This document shows positions 25,873 through 34,339 of a DNA stretch of 64,000 nt, piece after piece (the first letter of the stretch is position 1; each line of letters starts with the position of its first letter). The stretch is from Streptomyces venezuelae ATCC 10712 (GTDB lineage: Bacteria; Actinomycetota; Actinomycetes; Streptomycetales; Streptomycetaceae), in assembly GCF_008639165.1 (NCBI RefSeq), contig NZ_CP029197.1:7258001-7322000 (forward strand), read 5' to 3'. The notes under the pieces were generated by a model, which saw only the letters and a program-made list of their open reading frames with translations, did not search any database and was not told where the DNA came from. The translations under genes and the position numbers were made by a program.

Positions 25873-27522
25873 GTGCCCACGAGCCGCTCCGTCGTGATCG
25901 GCGTGGACAGCTCCACGCAGTCCACCAAGGCCGCGGCCGTCGACGCCGACACCGGCGAACTCCTCGCGATCGGCCGCGCCCCGCACACCGTCACCGGCAC
26001 GTCCGGCGCGCGCGAGAGCGACCCCGAGGAGTGGTGGACCGCCCTGGCGACGGCCGTCCGCGCCTCCGTCCGGCAGGCCGGGATCCCCGCCGACGCCGTC
26101 ACCGGCATCGCCGTCGCCGGGCAGCAGCACGGCCTCGTCACCCTCGGCGCCGACGGACGCCCGCTGCGCCCCGCGCTCCTCTGGAACGACACCCGCTCCG
26201 CGCCCCAGGCCGCCGCCCTCGCCGAACGCCTCGGCGGCCCCGCGGCCTGGCTTGCCCGCACCGGCTCGGTCCCGGTCGCCTCCATGACCGCCGCCAAATG
26301 GCAGTGGCTGCGCGAGAACGAACCGCGGCACGCGGCGGCGGCCACCGCGGTCCGCCTCCCGCACGACCACCTCACCGAACGCCTCTGCGGACACCCGGTG
26401 ACGGACCCCGGGGACGCCTCGGGGACCTGCTGGTACGGGACGGGCGTCGGCGTCGGTACGGGCGTCGGCGTCGGCGTGGGTACGGGCACGGGCATCGGCT
26501 TCGGCTCGGGCGTCGGCGTCGGCTTCGGCTCGGGCGTCGGTACGGGCACGGGAGTCGGCGCCGGCACCGGCACCCGTACCAACGCCCGCTCCCGCGCCGC
26601 GACTTCGACAGCCGGGGCAGGGGCTTACGACCGCGAGATCCTGGATCTCCTCGGGCTCGACCCCTCCCTGCTCCCCGCCGTCGCGCCCGGCGGCGCCACC
26701 CGCGTCGGCACCCTGACCCCCGCCGCGGCCGAGGCCCTCGGACTGCCCCGGACCGTCGCCGTCGCCGCCGGGACCGGCGACAACATGGCCGCCGCCGTCG
26801 GCCTCGGCCTCGGCGGCGCCGGGCTCCTCGACCACCCCGTCGTCAGCCTCGGCACCTCCGGCACCGTCTTCGCCGCCACCAGGACCCGCCCGGCGGACCC
26901 CGCGCTCGCCGGATTCGCCGCCACCGACGGCACGTACCTGCCGCTCGGCTGCACCCTCAACTGCACCCTGGCCGTCGACCGGTTCGCCACCCTCCTCGGC
27001 CTGGACCGGGAGGACGCCGCACCGGGCGGAGAGGTCGTGGTCCTGCCGTACCTCGACGGCGAACGCACCCCCGACCTGCCCCACGCCGCCGGGCTCGTCA
27101 CCGGCCTCCGGCACGGCACCGAACCCCGGGCCGTCCTCGGCGCCGCCTACGAGGGCGCGGCCTACACCGTGCTGCGCGCCCTCGACGGACTCCTCGCCGC
27201 CTGCGGCCTCGACCCGGCCGATCCCGCCGTACGGGACCGCCCGCTGCGCCTGATCGGCGGCGGCGCGCGCGGCCGTGCCTGGACCGAGACCGTCCGCCGG
27301 CTCTCCGGCCGTCCGCTGGTGGTGCCCGCCGCGGAGGAACTCGTCGCCCTCGGCGCGGCCGCCCTCGCGGCGGGAGCCGTGACGGGCGCGGACCCGGTGG
27401 CGCTGACGACGGCCTGGGGCACGGGCGCGGGCGAGGTGCTGCCGCCGGTCCGGCGCGACGAGGAGACCTGGGACCGGATCGCCGCGGTCCTCACCGCCGC
27501 CGGCCCGACCTTGCTGCGCTGA
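25873..27522 (+). CDS. xylB: Xylulokinase with an in-frame Gly-Val/Gly-Thr repeat insertion
   Basis: A 549-aa FGGY kinase phosphorylating D-xylulose. Motifs are VIGVDSSTQSTKAAAVD, GIAVAGQQHGLV, ALLWNDTRS, AVAAGTGDNMAAAVG (catalytic Asp), SLGTSGTVFA and RLIGGGARGRAW. It is about 50 residues longer than usual xylulokinases. The excess is a low-complexity block at about residues 189-235 made of Gly alternating with Val/Thr/Phe/Ser, between DASGTCWY and AYDREILDLLG, which are normally nearly adjacent. The start is GTG 25873 with an AGAGGTGAGG ribosome site. The reading frame is intact on both sides and the catalytic residues are present, so the enzyme may still work. Confidence 0.93.
   Translation: MPTSRSVVIGVDSSTQSTKAAAVDADTGELLAIGRAPHTVTGTSGARESDPEEWWTALATAVRASVRQAGIPADAVTGIAVAGQQHGLVTLGADGRPLRPALLWNDTRSAPQAAALAERLGGPAAWLARTGSVPVASMTAAKWQWLRENEPRHAAAATAVRLPHDHLTERLCGHPVTDPGDASGTCWYGTGVGVGTGVGVGVGTGTGIGFGSGVGVGFGSGVGTGTGVGAGTGTRTNARSRAATSTAGAGAYDREILDLLGLDPSLLPAVAPGGATRVGTLTPAAAEALGLPRTVAVAAGTGDNMAAAVGLGLGGAGLLDHPVVSLGTSGTVFAATRTRPADPALAGFAATDGTYLPLGCTLNCTLAVDRFATLLGLDREDAAPGGEVVVLPYLDGERTPDLPHAAGLVTGLRHGTEPRAVLGAAYEGAAYTVLRALDGLLAACGLDPADPAVRDRPLRLIGGGARGRAWTETVRRLSGRPLVVPAAEELVALGAAALAAGAVTGADPVALTTAWGTGAGEVLPPVRRDEETWDRIAAVLTAAGPTLLR
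26437..26577. repeat. Hexanucleotide-type repeat expansion inside xylB
   Basis: About 141 bp built from variants of GGCGTC, GGTACG, GGCTTC and GGCTCG hexamers. The length is a multiple of three, so the frame is kept. It encodes 47 residues of Gly-X repeats at what should be a short surface loop. Confidence 0.9.
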
Positions 27523-27691
27523 CGCGCGGGCCGTACGGGCCGGGGGCCACACGCCCGGCGAGGACGCGAGCCAGGGGGTGGCGGTCCGGGCCACCGCCAC
27601 CGTGCCGCCCCCGCGAACCCCCGGCCCGGCCGCTGGTCGTCGGCGCGTCCGCCGTATTACCCTGCGCGAAAACGACACGGGGGAGGCACAA

Positions 27692-27922
27692 GTGGGGGCT
27701 CTGCTGGTTCTGTTGGCGGTGCTGGTCGGGGTGGGCGCACTGCTCGTCGTCACGCTGCTGCGCCGCGGCCGGGGCGGGACGGACACGGCCGAGGGGCTGC
27801 TTCTGGAGCAGCGGGCCCGTGACCAGGCGCACCACGACCGGGTGTCCTTCTCCTCCTCAGCCGTCCACAATTCCGTACCGACCGCGAGCGACGCCTACAA
27901 CCGCCGCTCGGGCCGTCCGTAG
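27692..27922 (+). CDS. Small single-pass membrane protein, unknown function
   Basis: A 76-aa protein. An N-terminal membrane segment (VGALLVLLAVLVGVGALLVV, residues 1-20) is followed by basic residues (LLRRGRGG) and a charged, Ser/Asn-rich cytoplasmic tail. GTG 27692 is chosen because GGGGGAGG lies just upstream and the membrane segment begins immediately; the longer in-frame version adds a low-complexity Arg/Pro stretch. It is 13 bp upstream of the next small gene, so the two are probably cotranscribed. I do not recognise the family. Confidence 0.65.
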   Translation: MGALLVLLAVLVGVGALLVVTLLRRGRGGTDTAEGLLLEQRARDQAHHDRVSFSSSAVHNSVPTASDAYNRRSGRP

Positions 27923-27935
27923 GAGGCCTCCGGCC

Positions 27936-28238
27936 ATGCCGCTCACCAGCCGTCTCGAACGCCGCATCCGGCGCGACTTCCCCGACCCCGACACCGCGGC
28001 GGAGATCAGCCGCAGGCTCTTTGCCCTCCCGGAGACCATGGGCTATTCCCGGGACTTCTTCACGCAGGAGCGCTGCCACGCGGCGATGCTGCTGCTCGCC
28101 GGGGGCAGCGTGCGAGGGTTCGACGAGGCGCAGGAACTCGCCGCGCGGGACTGGCGCGACCTCCTCGTCGCCGCGGACCTCGCCGAATCGGACTGGCCCG
28201 CCCGCCTCGACACCGAACTGGGCCCCGAAACCCCATGA
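27936..28238 (+). CDS. Small conserved-looking soluble protein, unknown function
   Basis: A 100-aa acidic, helical protein starting MPLTSRLERRIRRDFPDPDT. The central segment is MGYSRDFFTQERCHAAMLLLAGG and the C-terminal half is Asp/Glu/Trp-rich. It has no membrane segment and no catalytic motif I recognise. TAGGAGG lies nine bases before the ATG. It pairs with the upstream 76-aa membrane protein and lies before the convergent ketopantoate-reductase-like gene. Confidence 0.65.
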   Translation: MPLTSRLERRIRRDFPDPDTAAEISRRLFALPETMGYSRDFFTQERCHAAMLLLAGGSVRGFDEAQELAARDWRDLLVAADLAESDWPARLDTELGPETP

Positions 28239-28277
28239 CCCCGGGGCCGGTCGCGGCCCGTCCCCCCTCGGCCCCGT

Positions 28278-29207
28278 CTACTCCGCCCCCGCCGTGACCC
28301 GGCGCTGGTGCACCCGCAGATGGAGGGTGGCCAGGTCCAGGAGGGGGGTCGGCACACCAAGGGCGCGGGCGCGGGCCGTCAGGTCGCCGAAGAGGTGCTC
28401 CACCTCGGTCGGCCGGCCGGCCGACAGGTCGCGGTAGAGGGACGGGACCATCGGGGACCCGGGGACCGACACCACGGCGAGCGTCGCCGCCCGCTCCGCC
28501 TCCGGTACGGGATGGCCGGCCGCGGCGGCGACCGAGGCCGCCTCGTCGAGCAGCGCCGGGCCCAGGGCCGGGCCGCCGGGCGTGTCGTACACGTCGCCGA
28601 CCGTGCCGCGCATCAGGCTCGTCACGGCGCCGAGGGTCGTGATGAACACCCACTTGTGCCACATCGCCGTGAGGGCGTGCGCGGGCACGGGCGAGGCGAT
28701 GCCCGCCCCTTCGAGCACCGCCCGGATCTTCGCCGCGCGCGCGGACGCCGTCCCGTCCTGCTCGCCGAGCGTCACATGGGCCAGCGGGGCGAGCCGCCGG
28801 ATGTCGCCGTTGTCGTCGAGGGTGGTGACCACCTTGGCGACGCCGCCGAGCACGGCCGAGGCCCCGAAACGGGCGGTGAGCGCGTCCATGTGCGCGAGGC
28901 CGTTGAGCAGCGGGACGACCGCCGTGTCCGGCCCGACCGCGGGCGCGACGTCCTCGATCGCCCGGTCGAGGCCGGTGGACTTCACCGAGAACAGCACCAG
29001 GTCGTACGGGGTGTCGAGCGCGTCGGCGGTGACGAGGCGGGGCGTGATGCTCCACTCCTCGTCCCGGCCCACCACCCGCAGCCCGCGTTCGCGCAGCGCC
29101 GCCGCGCGGGCGGGGCGGACCAGGAAGGTGACGTCCTGTCCGGCGCGGGCGAGGAGGGCGCCGAAGTAGCCTCCGGTGGCACCGGCGCCGACGACCAGGA
29201 TCTTCAT
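28278..29207 (-). CDS. 2-dehydropantoate 2-reductase-family oxidoreductase (PanE/ApbA)
   Basis: A 309-aa protein with an N-terminal Rossmann motif (MKILVVGAGATGGYFGALLA), the catalytic-Lys segment LVLFSVKST, and the C-terminal helical domain (MWHKWVFITTLGAVTSLMRG). PanE enzymes reduce ketopantoate with NADPH, but many paralogues act on other 2-keto acids. Its ATG overlaps the stop of the HxlR regulator (ATGA), so regulator and enzyme are coupled. This suggests a stress- or substrate-inducible reductase rather than the housekeeping PanE. Confidence 0.88.
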   Translation of the reverse strand: MKILVVGAGATGGYFGALLARAGQDVTFLVRPARAAALRERGLRVVGRDEEWSITPRLVTADALDTPYDLVLFSVKSTGLDRAIEDVAPAVGPDTAVVPLLNGLAHMDALTARFGASAVLGGVAKVVTTLDDNGDIRRLAPLAHVTLGEQDGTASARAAKIRAVLEGAGIASPVPAHALTAMWHKWVFITTLGAVTSLMRGTVGDVYDTPGGPALGPALLDEAASVAAAAGHPVPEAERAATLAVVSVPGSPMVPSLYRDLSAGRPTEVEHLFGDLTARARALGVPTPLLDLATLHLRVHQRRVTAGAE

Positions 29208-29773
29208 CGTTGTGAACCTCTCGTGGAGCGCCCGGTGGGCGCGGTGGTGAGCAGGGGCGTGAGCAAGCGGTGGCGCTGGGCGAGCGCCGCCGTCACGGGG
29301 TCGGCGTCGGGCCCCGGGGCGGCGAGCCCCGGGCCGGGCGCGACGAGGACGTCCGTCACCGGGACGGCCGTACCGCAGCCCGTACAGCGTCCGTCGGCGT
29401 CGAGCGGGGCCTCGTCCCCGGCGTGCAGGAAGACGCGGCGCGGGCCGCCGTCCGCCGGGTGGAACTCCTCGCCCCAGGCGGTCAGCGCGCGGACGGCGGG
29501 CCAGAGCGCGACCCCCTTGGGCGTGAGCCCGTACACCTCGCGCCGGCCCGTGCCCGGCTCCGGCCGGCGGTCCAGGACGCCCGCCTCGGTGAGCCCGGCG
29601 AGCCGGTCGGCGAGGACGGCGCGGGGCACGCCCAGGTGCGCCGCGAACTCGCCGAACCTGCGCACCCCGTAGAAGGCGTCGCGCAGGATCAGCAGCGTCC
29701 AGCGCTCGCCGACGATCTCCATCGAGCGGGCGAGGGCACAGGTCTGGCCGCGGTAGTCACGCGGAAGCGTCAT
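29204..29773 (-). CDS. HxlR-family transcriptional regulator
   Basis: A 189-aa protein with the HxlR winged helix (QTCALARSMEIVGERWTLLILRDAF, then LGVPRAVLADRLAGLTEAGVLD). It includes the N-terminal Cys (about residue 12) that serves as a redox or electrophile sensor in several members. A C-terminal extension contains CTGCG and a disordered tail. It leads a two-gene operon with the PanE-like reductase. A perfect 17-bp palindrome at 29835 upstream is the probable operator. Confidence 0.9.
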   Translation of the reverse strand: MTLPRDYRGQTCALARSMEIVGERWTLLILRDAFYGVRRFGEFAAHLGVPRAVLADRLAGLTEAGVLDRRPEPGTGRREVYGLTPKGVALWPAVRALTAWGEEFHPADGGPRRVFLHAGDEAPLDADGRCTGCGTAVPVTDVLVAPGPGLAAPGPDADPVTAALAQRHRLLTPLLTTAPTGRSTRGSQR

Positions 29774-29834
29774 GAACGGACCCCCTGCGTGCCGAGCGGA
29801 CTCCTAGTGTCATGGCCGGACCCTAGCGCAGAAC

Positions 29835-29851
29835 AGTTCGGTGACCGAACT
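29835..29851. promoter_or_regulatory. Perfect 17-bp palindrome, probable HxlR operator
   Basis: AGTTCGGTGACCGAACT has 8-bp perfect arms around one central base. It lies in the divergent region between the HxlR operon (62 bp from its start) and the ROK gene (70 bp). The form fits a winged-helix dimer. Confidence 0.7.
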
Positions 29852-29921
29852 CTTTTCGCCCTCCATGTCCGCCGGAGCTGTTTCCGGGCGAGCGAAAGGG
29901 GCGACTAGGCTCTCGCTCACC

Positions 29922-31160
29922 ATGAACCAGCCCACGGAACCCAAGGCCGACAAGTCGGGCGTGCGCCGGCACAACCTGAGCCTCGTCCTGCGGACCGTCC
30001 ACGACGCGGGAGAGACCACCAGGGCCGCCGTCGCGGCCCGCGTCGGCCTCACCCGGCCCGCCGTCTCCTCCCTCGTCGAGCAACTCCTCGACCTCGGCTT
30101 CCTCGTCGAGTCGGGCAAGACGTTCAGCGGGCAGGCCGGGCGACCGGGTACCGTCCTGAAACCCGCCGACACCGGACCCGCCGGCCTCGGCGTCGAGATC
30201 AACGTCGACTACGTGACGGTCCGCGTCGTCGACCTCACCGGCACGGACCGCGTCCGGCACACCGAACGCCTCGACAACCGCGCGGCCGACGCCCCCGAGG
30301 TCCTCGCCCGCGCCGCCCGCATCGCCGCCGAGGCCCTGGACGCCGCCGCCGAACGGCGGCTCGTCCCGGCCGGAGCCGGACTCGCGCTGCCCGGCCTCGT
30401 CTCCGGCGGGACCGTCCGGCAGGCACCCAACCTCGGCTGGCACGAGGTCCCCGCCGAACGCCTCTTCGGCGACGCCCTCACGACGCTCCGCCCCGGCACT
30501 GCGGGCCTCGCCCTCACCTCGGACAACGAGGCCAACATGGCGGCCCTCGCCGAGCTGTGGTCCGGCACGCTCGGCGACCTCCGCACCTTCGTGCACCTGA
30601 CGGGCGAGATCGGGGTCGGCGGCGCCCTCGTCGTGCACGGCGAACTCCTGCGCGGCGCCCACGGCTTCGCCGGGGAGATCGGCCACCTGGTCGTCGACGC
30701 GGAGGGCCCCCGCTGCCGCTGCGGCTCACGCGGCTGCCTCGAACAGTACGCCGGACAGGCCGCGCTCCTCCGCGCGGCGGAGGCCAGCGGCGTCCCCGAC
30801 CTCGTGGGCCGCGCCGGATCGGGCGACCGGCGGGCCCTCGCGGCGCTCGCCGAGGCGGGCCGCATGCTCGGACGCGCCCTCTCGGGCGCCGTGAACCTCC
30901 TCGACCCGGAGGCCGTCGTCCTCGGCGGCATCTACCCCCAGCTGATGCCCTGGCTGGCCCCCGCGCTGGCCGAGGAACTCTCCGACCGTGTCGTCTCGGG
31001 CCTCTGGACCCCGGACGCGGGCCGCCTCCGCCCCGCCTCGGCCGCCACCGACGCCTCGCGCGGCGCGGCGGCCCTCGTCCTCCACGACGTCCTGTCCGAC
31101 CCGTCGGCGTACGCCGCCACGGGGGCGGGCGCGGGGACGGCACCGAACGGACGGGGCTGA
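29922..31160 (+). CDS. ROK-family transcriptional regulator, XylR-like
   Basis: A 412-aa ROK protein. The N-terminal winged helix (RRHNLSLVLRTVHDAGETTRAAVAARVGLTRPAVSSLV, residues about 15-60) has the XylR-type arrangement. The ROK sugar-binding domain includes GAGLALPGLVSGG, GGALVVHGELLRGAHGFAGEIGHL and the zinc signature CRCGSRGCLEQYAG. It is the best candidate for binding the xylA/xylB operator about 4 kb away. No Shine-Dalgarno precedes ATG 29922. A TAGGCT -10-like element ends 10 nt upstream, suggesting a leaderless mRNA. Confidence 0.85.
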   Translation: MNQPTEPKADKSGVRRHNLSLVLRTVHDAGETTRAAVAARVGLTRPAVSSLVEQLLDLGFLVESGKTFSGQAGRPGTVLKPADTGPAGLGVEINVDYVTVRVVDLTGTDRVRHTERLDNRAADAPEVLARAARIAAEALDAAAERRLVPAGAGLALPGLVSGGTVRQAPNLGWHEVPAERLFGDALTTLRPGTAGLALTSDNEANMAALAELWSGTLGDLRTFVHLTGEIGVGGALVVHGELLRGAHGFAGEIGHLVVDAEGPRCRCGSRGCLEQYAGQAALLRAAEASGVPDLVGRAGSGDRRALAALAEAGRMLGRALSGAVNLLDPEAVVLGGIYPQLMPWLAPALAEELSDRVVSGLWTPDAGRLRPASAATDASRGAAALVLHDVLSDPSAYAATGAGAGTAPNGRG

Positions 31161-31161
31161 G

Positions 31162-31257
31162 CCGGGCTCCTCTCCAACCCGGTCCGGGCTCCTCGCAAGG
31201 CCTGATCCGGGCTCCCCGCCAACACGGATCCGGGCTCCTCGCAAGGCTTGCTCCGGG
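31162..31257. repeat. Four tandem ~23-bp direct repeats, intergenic
   Basis: CCGGGCTCC recurs at 31162, 31184, 31207 and 31230, followed by CTCGCAAGGC or CCGCCAACAC type sequence (period 22-23 bp). The array fills the space between the ROK stop and the next gene. It has no coding potential I trust. Confidence 0.8.
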
Positions 31258-31299
31258 GCATCCCAGGCCCTGCCAGGCATCCTGCTACGGTCGGGCGCC

Positions 31300-31815
31300 A
31301 TGAGCTGGCTTCCCGACGACTTCGTCCACCCCGTCCTGGTACCGCTGCCGGGCGGTGGTCATCACCTGCGGCCGATCCGGGAGGCGGACACCGCGCTCGA
31401 CTATCCGGCGGTGATGGGTTCGCGCGAGCGGCTGTGGACCACCTTCGGCCCGGCCTGGGGCTGGCCCGCGGCCACCATGACCTACGAGGCCGACCAGGCC
31501 GACCTGTTGCGGCACGAGAAGGAGATCGCCGCGCACCAGTCCTTCAACTACGCGCTGTTCGACACGGCGGAGACGGCTCTGCTCGGCTGTGTCTACATCG
31601 ACCCGCCCGAGAAGGCCGGCGCCGACGGCGAGATCTCCTGGTGGGTGGTGGACGAGCTGGTGGGCAGCGAGGTCGAGGACGCCCTCGACGCGCTGGTGCC
31701 GCAGTGGATCGCCGCGGACTGGCCGTTCGAGCAGCCGCGCTTCCTCGGCCGCGAGATCTCCTGGTCGGACTGGCTCGCCCTGCCGGAGCATCCCGACGGG
31801 GACCCCCGGGCCTGA
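31300..31815 (+). CDS. GNAT-like N-acetyltransferase
   Basis: A 171-aa protein. Features include HHLRPIREADTALDYPAVMGSRERLW near the N-terminus, FNYALFDTAETALLGCVYIDPPEK (strands 3-4 of a GNAT fold) and ISWWVVDE. Streptomyces relatives are usually annotated as GNAT-family acetyltransferases, although the acetyl-CoA loop is poorly conserved here. No Shine-Dalgarno precedes the ATG. TACGGT lies eight bases upstream, consistent with leaderless initiation. The acceptor is unknown. Confidence 0.7.
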   Translation: MSWLPDDFVHPVLVPLPGGGHHLRPIREADTALDYPAVMGSRERLWTTFGPAWGWPAATMTYEADQADLLRHEKEIAAHQSFNYALFDTAETALLGCVYIDPPEKAGADGEISWWVVDELVGSEVEDALDALVPQWIAADWPFEQPRFLGREISWSDWLALPEHPDGDPRA

Positions 31816-31857
31816 CCCGGTTCCACGAGGCCCGGCCCCGTCGGGCGGTGCCGCGCC

Positions 31858-32682
31858 TCAGCGCGTGCCGGCCCCCGGCGGGTCGACGAACGGGCGGGTC
31901 AGGTGGGCCGTCGCGAGGATCGCCCCCCTGTCGACGGCCCGGGCGAGCAGCTCCTCGCGCGAGGCCCGCGCGGTCGCCGGATCGCGTTCGTGGGCGTACG
32001 CCACGGCCGGCGCGGCGAGCTGGACCGCGTGCACGACGGCGTCGCCGGTGACCAGGACGTCGCGGCCGTCCGGCCGTTCGACCAGCACGGACTGGTGGCC
32101 GGGCGTGTGACCGGGGGTGGGCAGCAGGGTGAGGCCCGGACGAAGCCGGTGCCCGCCGTCGACCTCGTGCAGCTGCCCGGAGGCCCGGAGCGGCTCCACC
32201 ACCCAGTCCCACACCGGGTCGAGACGGTCGAGCGCGGCGGTCTCCGCCCGCTGGACGACGTACCGGGCCGCCGGGAAGAACGGCCGTCCGGCGGCGTCGG
32301 CGGCCCACCCGGTGTGGTCCTCGTGCAGATGCGTCAGGACCACGGTGTGGACGTCCGCCCGGTCGATCCCCGCCTCCGTCAGCAGCTCCGGCAGCCGGCC
32401 GGGCACCGGACACCACGGAGCACCGGGCCCCTCGGCGGGACCTACGCCCGCGTCGATCATCGTCCAGCCCGAACCGTCGGGATCGGCGACCGCGAAGCAG
32501 CGGAAGTCCAGCCGCCACGCGCCGTCGGGCCCCACCGCACCCGGGTCGAGCGCCGCGGCGGCGGCCCACTCCGCGGCGACCGCCCCGGGGAACGCGTCCC
32601 GCGCCGGCTTGAAGAACAGTCCGGTGGCGTCGAGCAGCGCCGTCACCGGTCCCCTCCGCGTCGACTCTCCGTCATCGGCCAT
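31858..32682 (-). CDS. MBL-fold metallo-hydrolase
   Basis: A 274-aa metallo-beta-lactamase-fold hydrolase. The zinc motif THLHEDHTGW (HxHxDH) is intact, with TPGHTPGHQSVLV supplying the next His and LVTGDAVVHAV the bridging Asp. These are the features of lactonase or glyoxalase-like members. It is convergent with the GNAT-like gene and divergent from the ABC permease gene. The substrate cannot be predicted. Confidence 0.88.
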   Translation of the reverse strand: MADDGESTRRGPVTALLDATGLFFKPARDAFPGAVAAEWAAAAALDPGAVGPDGAWRLDFRCFAVADPDGSGWTMIDAGVGPAEGPGAPWCPVPGRLPELLTEAGIDRADVHTVVLTHLHEDHTGWAADAAGRPFFPAARYVVQRAETAALDRLDPVWDWVVEPLRASGQLHEVDGGHRLRPGLTLLPTPGHTPGHQSVLVERPDGRDVLVTGDAVVHAVQLAAPAVAYAHERDPATARASREELLARAVDRGAILATAHLTRPFVDPPGAGTR

Positions 32683-32793
32683 GCGGCAGACTCTGCCAGC
32701 CCCCGGCTCCGTGTGACCAGGAGACCGTCACTCTCATCCCGCTCTCACGCCGGCCTTATCCCGCCATCACCCGGCGCCCCTAGCTTCACGCGC

Positions 32794-34302
32794 ATGTTCT
32801 TCACCTACCTCCGGCGCGAACTGCGCCGCCGCAGAAGGGCGGCGCTCGTCGTCGCCTCCGGGCTCGCGCTCGGGATCGCGCTGGTCATCGTCGTCAACTC
32901 GGTGTCCACCGGCATGAACCAGGCCCAGGGCAAGGTCCTGGAGTCCCTGTACGGCCTGGGTACGGACCTGACGGTGACCAAGGCGCAGGAGCGGCCCGCG
33001 GACGGCGCGCAACCGCAGCGTCCCCGGTTCGAGTTCCAGGGCAAGGAGGAGGGCGAGGAGCAGAGCAGCGACCGGCTGATGGTCCAGGGCTTCCAGACCC
33101 TCGCCGACTCGACGGTGGCCACGGTGGCGGGGCAGCCCGGTGTCGACCGGGCCGTCGGTGGGCTCAGCCTCGTCAACCTGAAGATCAACGGGGAGTTCGC
33201 GCGCGGCCGGATCCAGCGCGGCCAGACCCAGCAGGGTCAGCCGGGCGCCGGGACCGGTGGCGGCAGCGGCAACGGCGGTGCGAACGGCGGAGGTTCAGGA
33301 CCCGGTGACACCGTCACCGGCGGCGGTGCCGCCTTCGACGTCGACTCCTTCACGCTCTACGGCACCGACGTCACCGCCCCCGATCTCGGCCCCCTCACCA
33401 CCTCCACCGTCTCCCAGGGCCGTACCTTCAAGACCACCGAGACCGACGCCGCGGTGGCGGTCGTCGACAGCGCCTACGCGCAGCGGAAGAACCTCGCCGT
33501 CGGCGGTGAACTGACCGTCAAGAACGTGAAGTTCGACATCATCGGCATCGCGACGGCCGACCGCGGCCAGTCCGCCGCCCAGGTCTACCTGCCGCTGAAG
33601 CGCGCGCAGACGCTCTCCGGGTCCGCCGCCAAGATCACCACGATCTACGTGAAGGCGACCGACTCGACCCGGATCGACGCCGTCAAGACGGCCATCCAGA
33701 AGAACGTCACCGGCACCACCGTCACCACCTCGGCCGACCTCGCCAAGACGGTCTCCGGCTCCCTCGACACCGCCGCCAACCTTGCCTCCGACGTGGGCCG
33801 TTGGCTGTCCTACGCGGTGCTCCTCGCCGCCGTCCTCGTCGCGGGGCTGCTCACCTCCTCCGCCGTCACCCGGCGGGTGAGGGAGTTCGGCACGCTCAAG
33901 GCGCTCGGCTGGAAGAGCGGCCGGGTCACCCGGCAGGTCGTCGGCGAGGCCCTCGTCAACGGCCTCATCGGCGGCGCCCTCGGCATCGCGATCGGCCTCG
34001 CCGGCGCCTACGCGGTGACCGCTGCCGGTCCGACCCTGACCGCCGAACTCGGCGCGGGCGGCGGCGGGTTCGGCGGCGGGTTCGGTGGAGGCGGCGGACG
34101 CGGCGGCATGGTCTTCGGCGGCGGTCCCGGCAGCACGGCCGCCGGCAAGGCCGTCGACATCGCCCTCACCGCCCCCGTCAGCGTCACCACGGTGGGCCTC
34201 GCCTGCCTCCTCGCCCTGGGCGGCGGCCTCGTCGCGGGCGCCTTCGGTGCCTGGCGCGCCTCGCGGCTGCGCCCCGCCGACGCGCTGCGTCGCGTCGAGT
34301 AG
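32794..34302 (+). CDS. MacB/FtsX-type ABC transporter permease
   Basis: A 502-aa protein. An N-terminal membrane helix (ALVVASGLALGIALVIVVNS) is followed by a large extracytoplasmic MacB-like domain with a Gly/Asn-rich linker (about residues 150-180). The FtsX permease domain has three helices (about 330-500), including RREFGTLKALGWKSG-type sequence and a Gly-rich extracellular loop (GGGGFGGGFGGGGGRGG). It pairs with the ATPase gene 37 bp downstream, as in exporters of peptides or lipids. No Shine-Dalgarno is seen before ATG 32794; TAGCTT ends seven bases upstream, suggesting leaderless translation. Confidence 0.9.
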   Translation: MFFTYLRRELRRRRRAALVVASGLALGIALVIVVNSVSTGMNQAQGKVLESLYGLGTDLTVTKAQERPADGAQPQRPRFEFQGKEEGEEQSSDRLMVQGFQTLADSTVATVAGQPGVDRAVGGLSLVNLKINGEFARGRIQRGQTQQGQPGAGTGGGSGNGGANGGGSGPGDTVTGGGAAFDVDSFTLYGTDVTAPDLGPLTTSTVSQGRTFKTTETDAAVAVVDSAYAQRKNLAVGGELTVKNVKFDIIGIATADRGQSAAQVYLPLKRAQTLSGSAAKITTIYVKATDSTRIDAVKTAIQKNVTGTTVTTSADLAKTVSGSLDTAANLASDVGRWLSYAVLLAAVLVAGLLTSSAVTRRVREFGTLKALGWKSGRVTRQVVGEALVNGLIGGALGIAIGLAGAYAVTAAGPTLTAELGAGGGGFGGGFGGGGGRGGMVFGGGPGSTAAGKAVDIALTAPVSVTTVGLACLLALGGGLVAGAFGAWRASRLRPADALRRVE

Positions 34303-34339
34303 CCGCCCGAACCCACCCACGTACCACAGGAGTCGCACC

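Noticed and set aside
26437..26577. xylB insertion as an intein, frameshift or mobile element
   Set aside because: No intein motifs, target duplications or frame change. It is a simple hexamer repeat.
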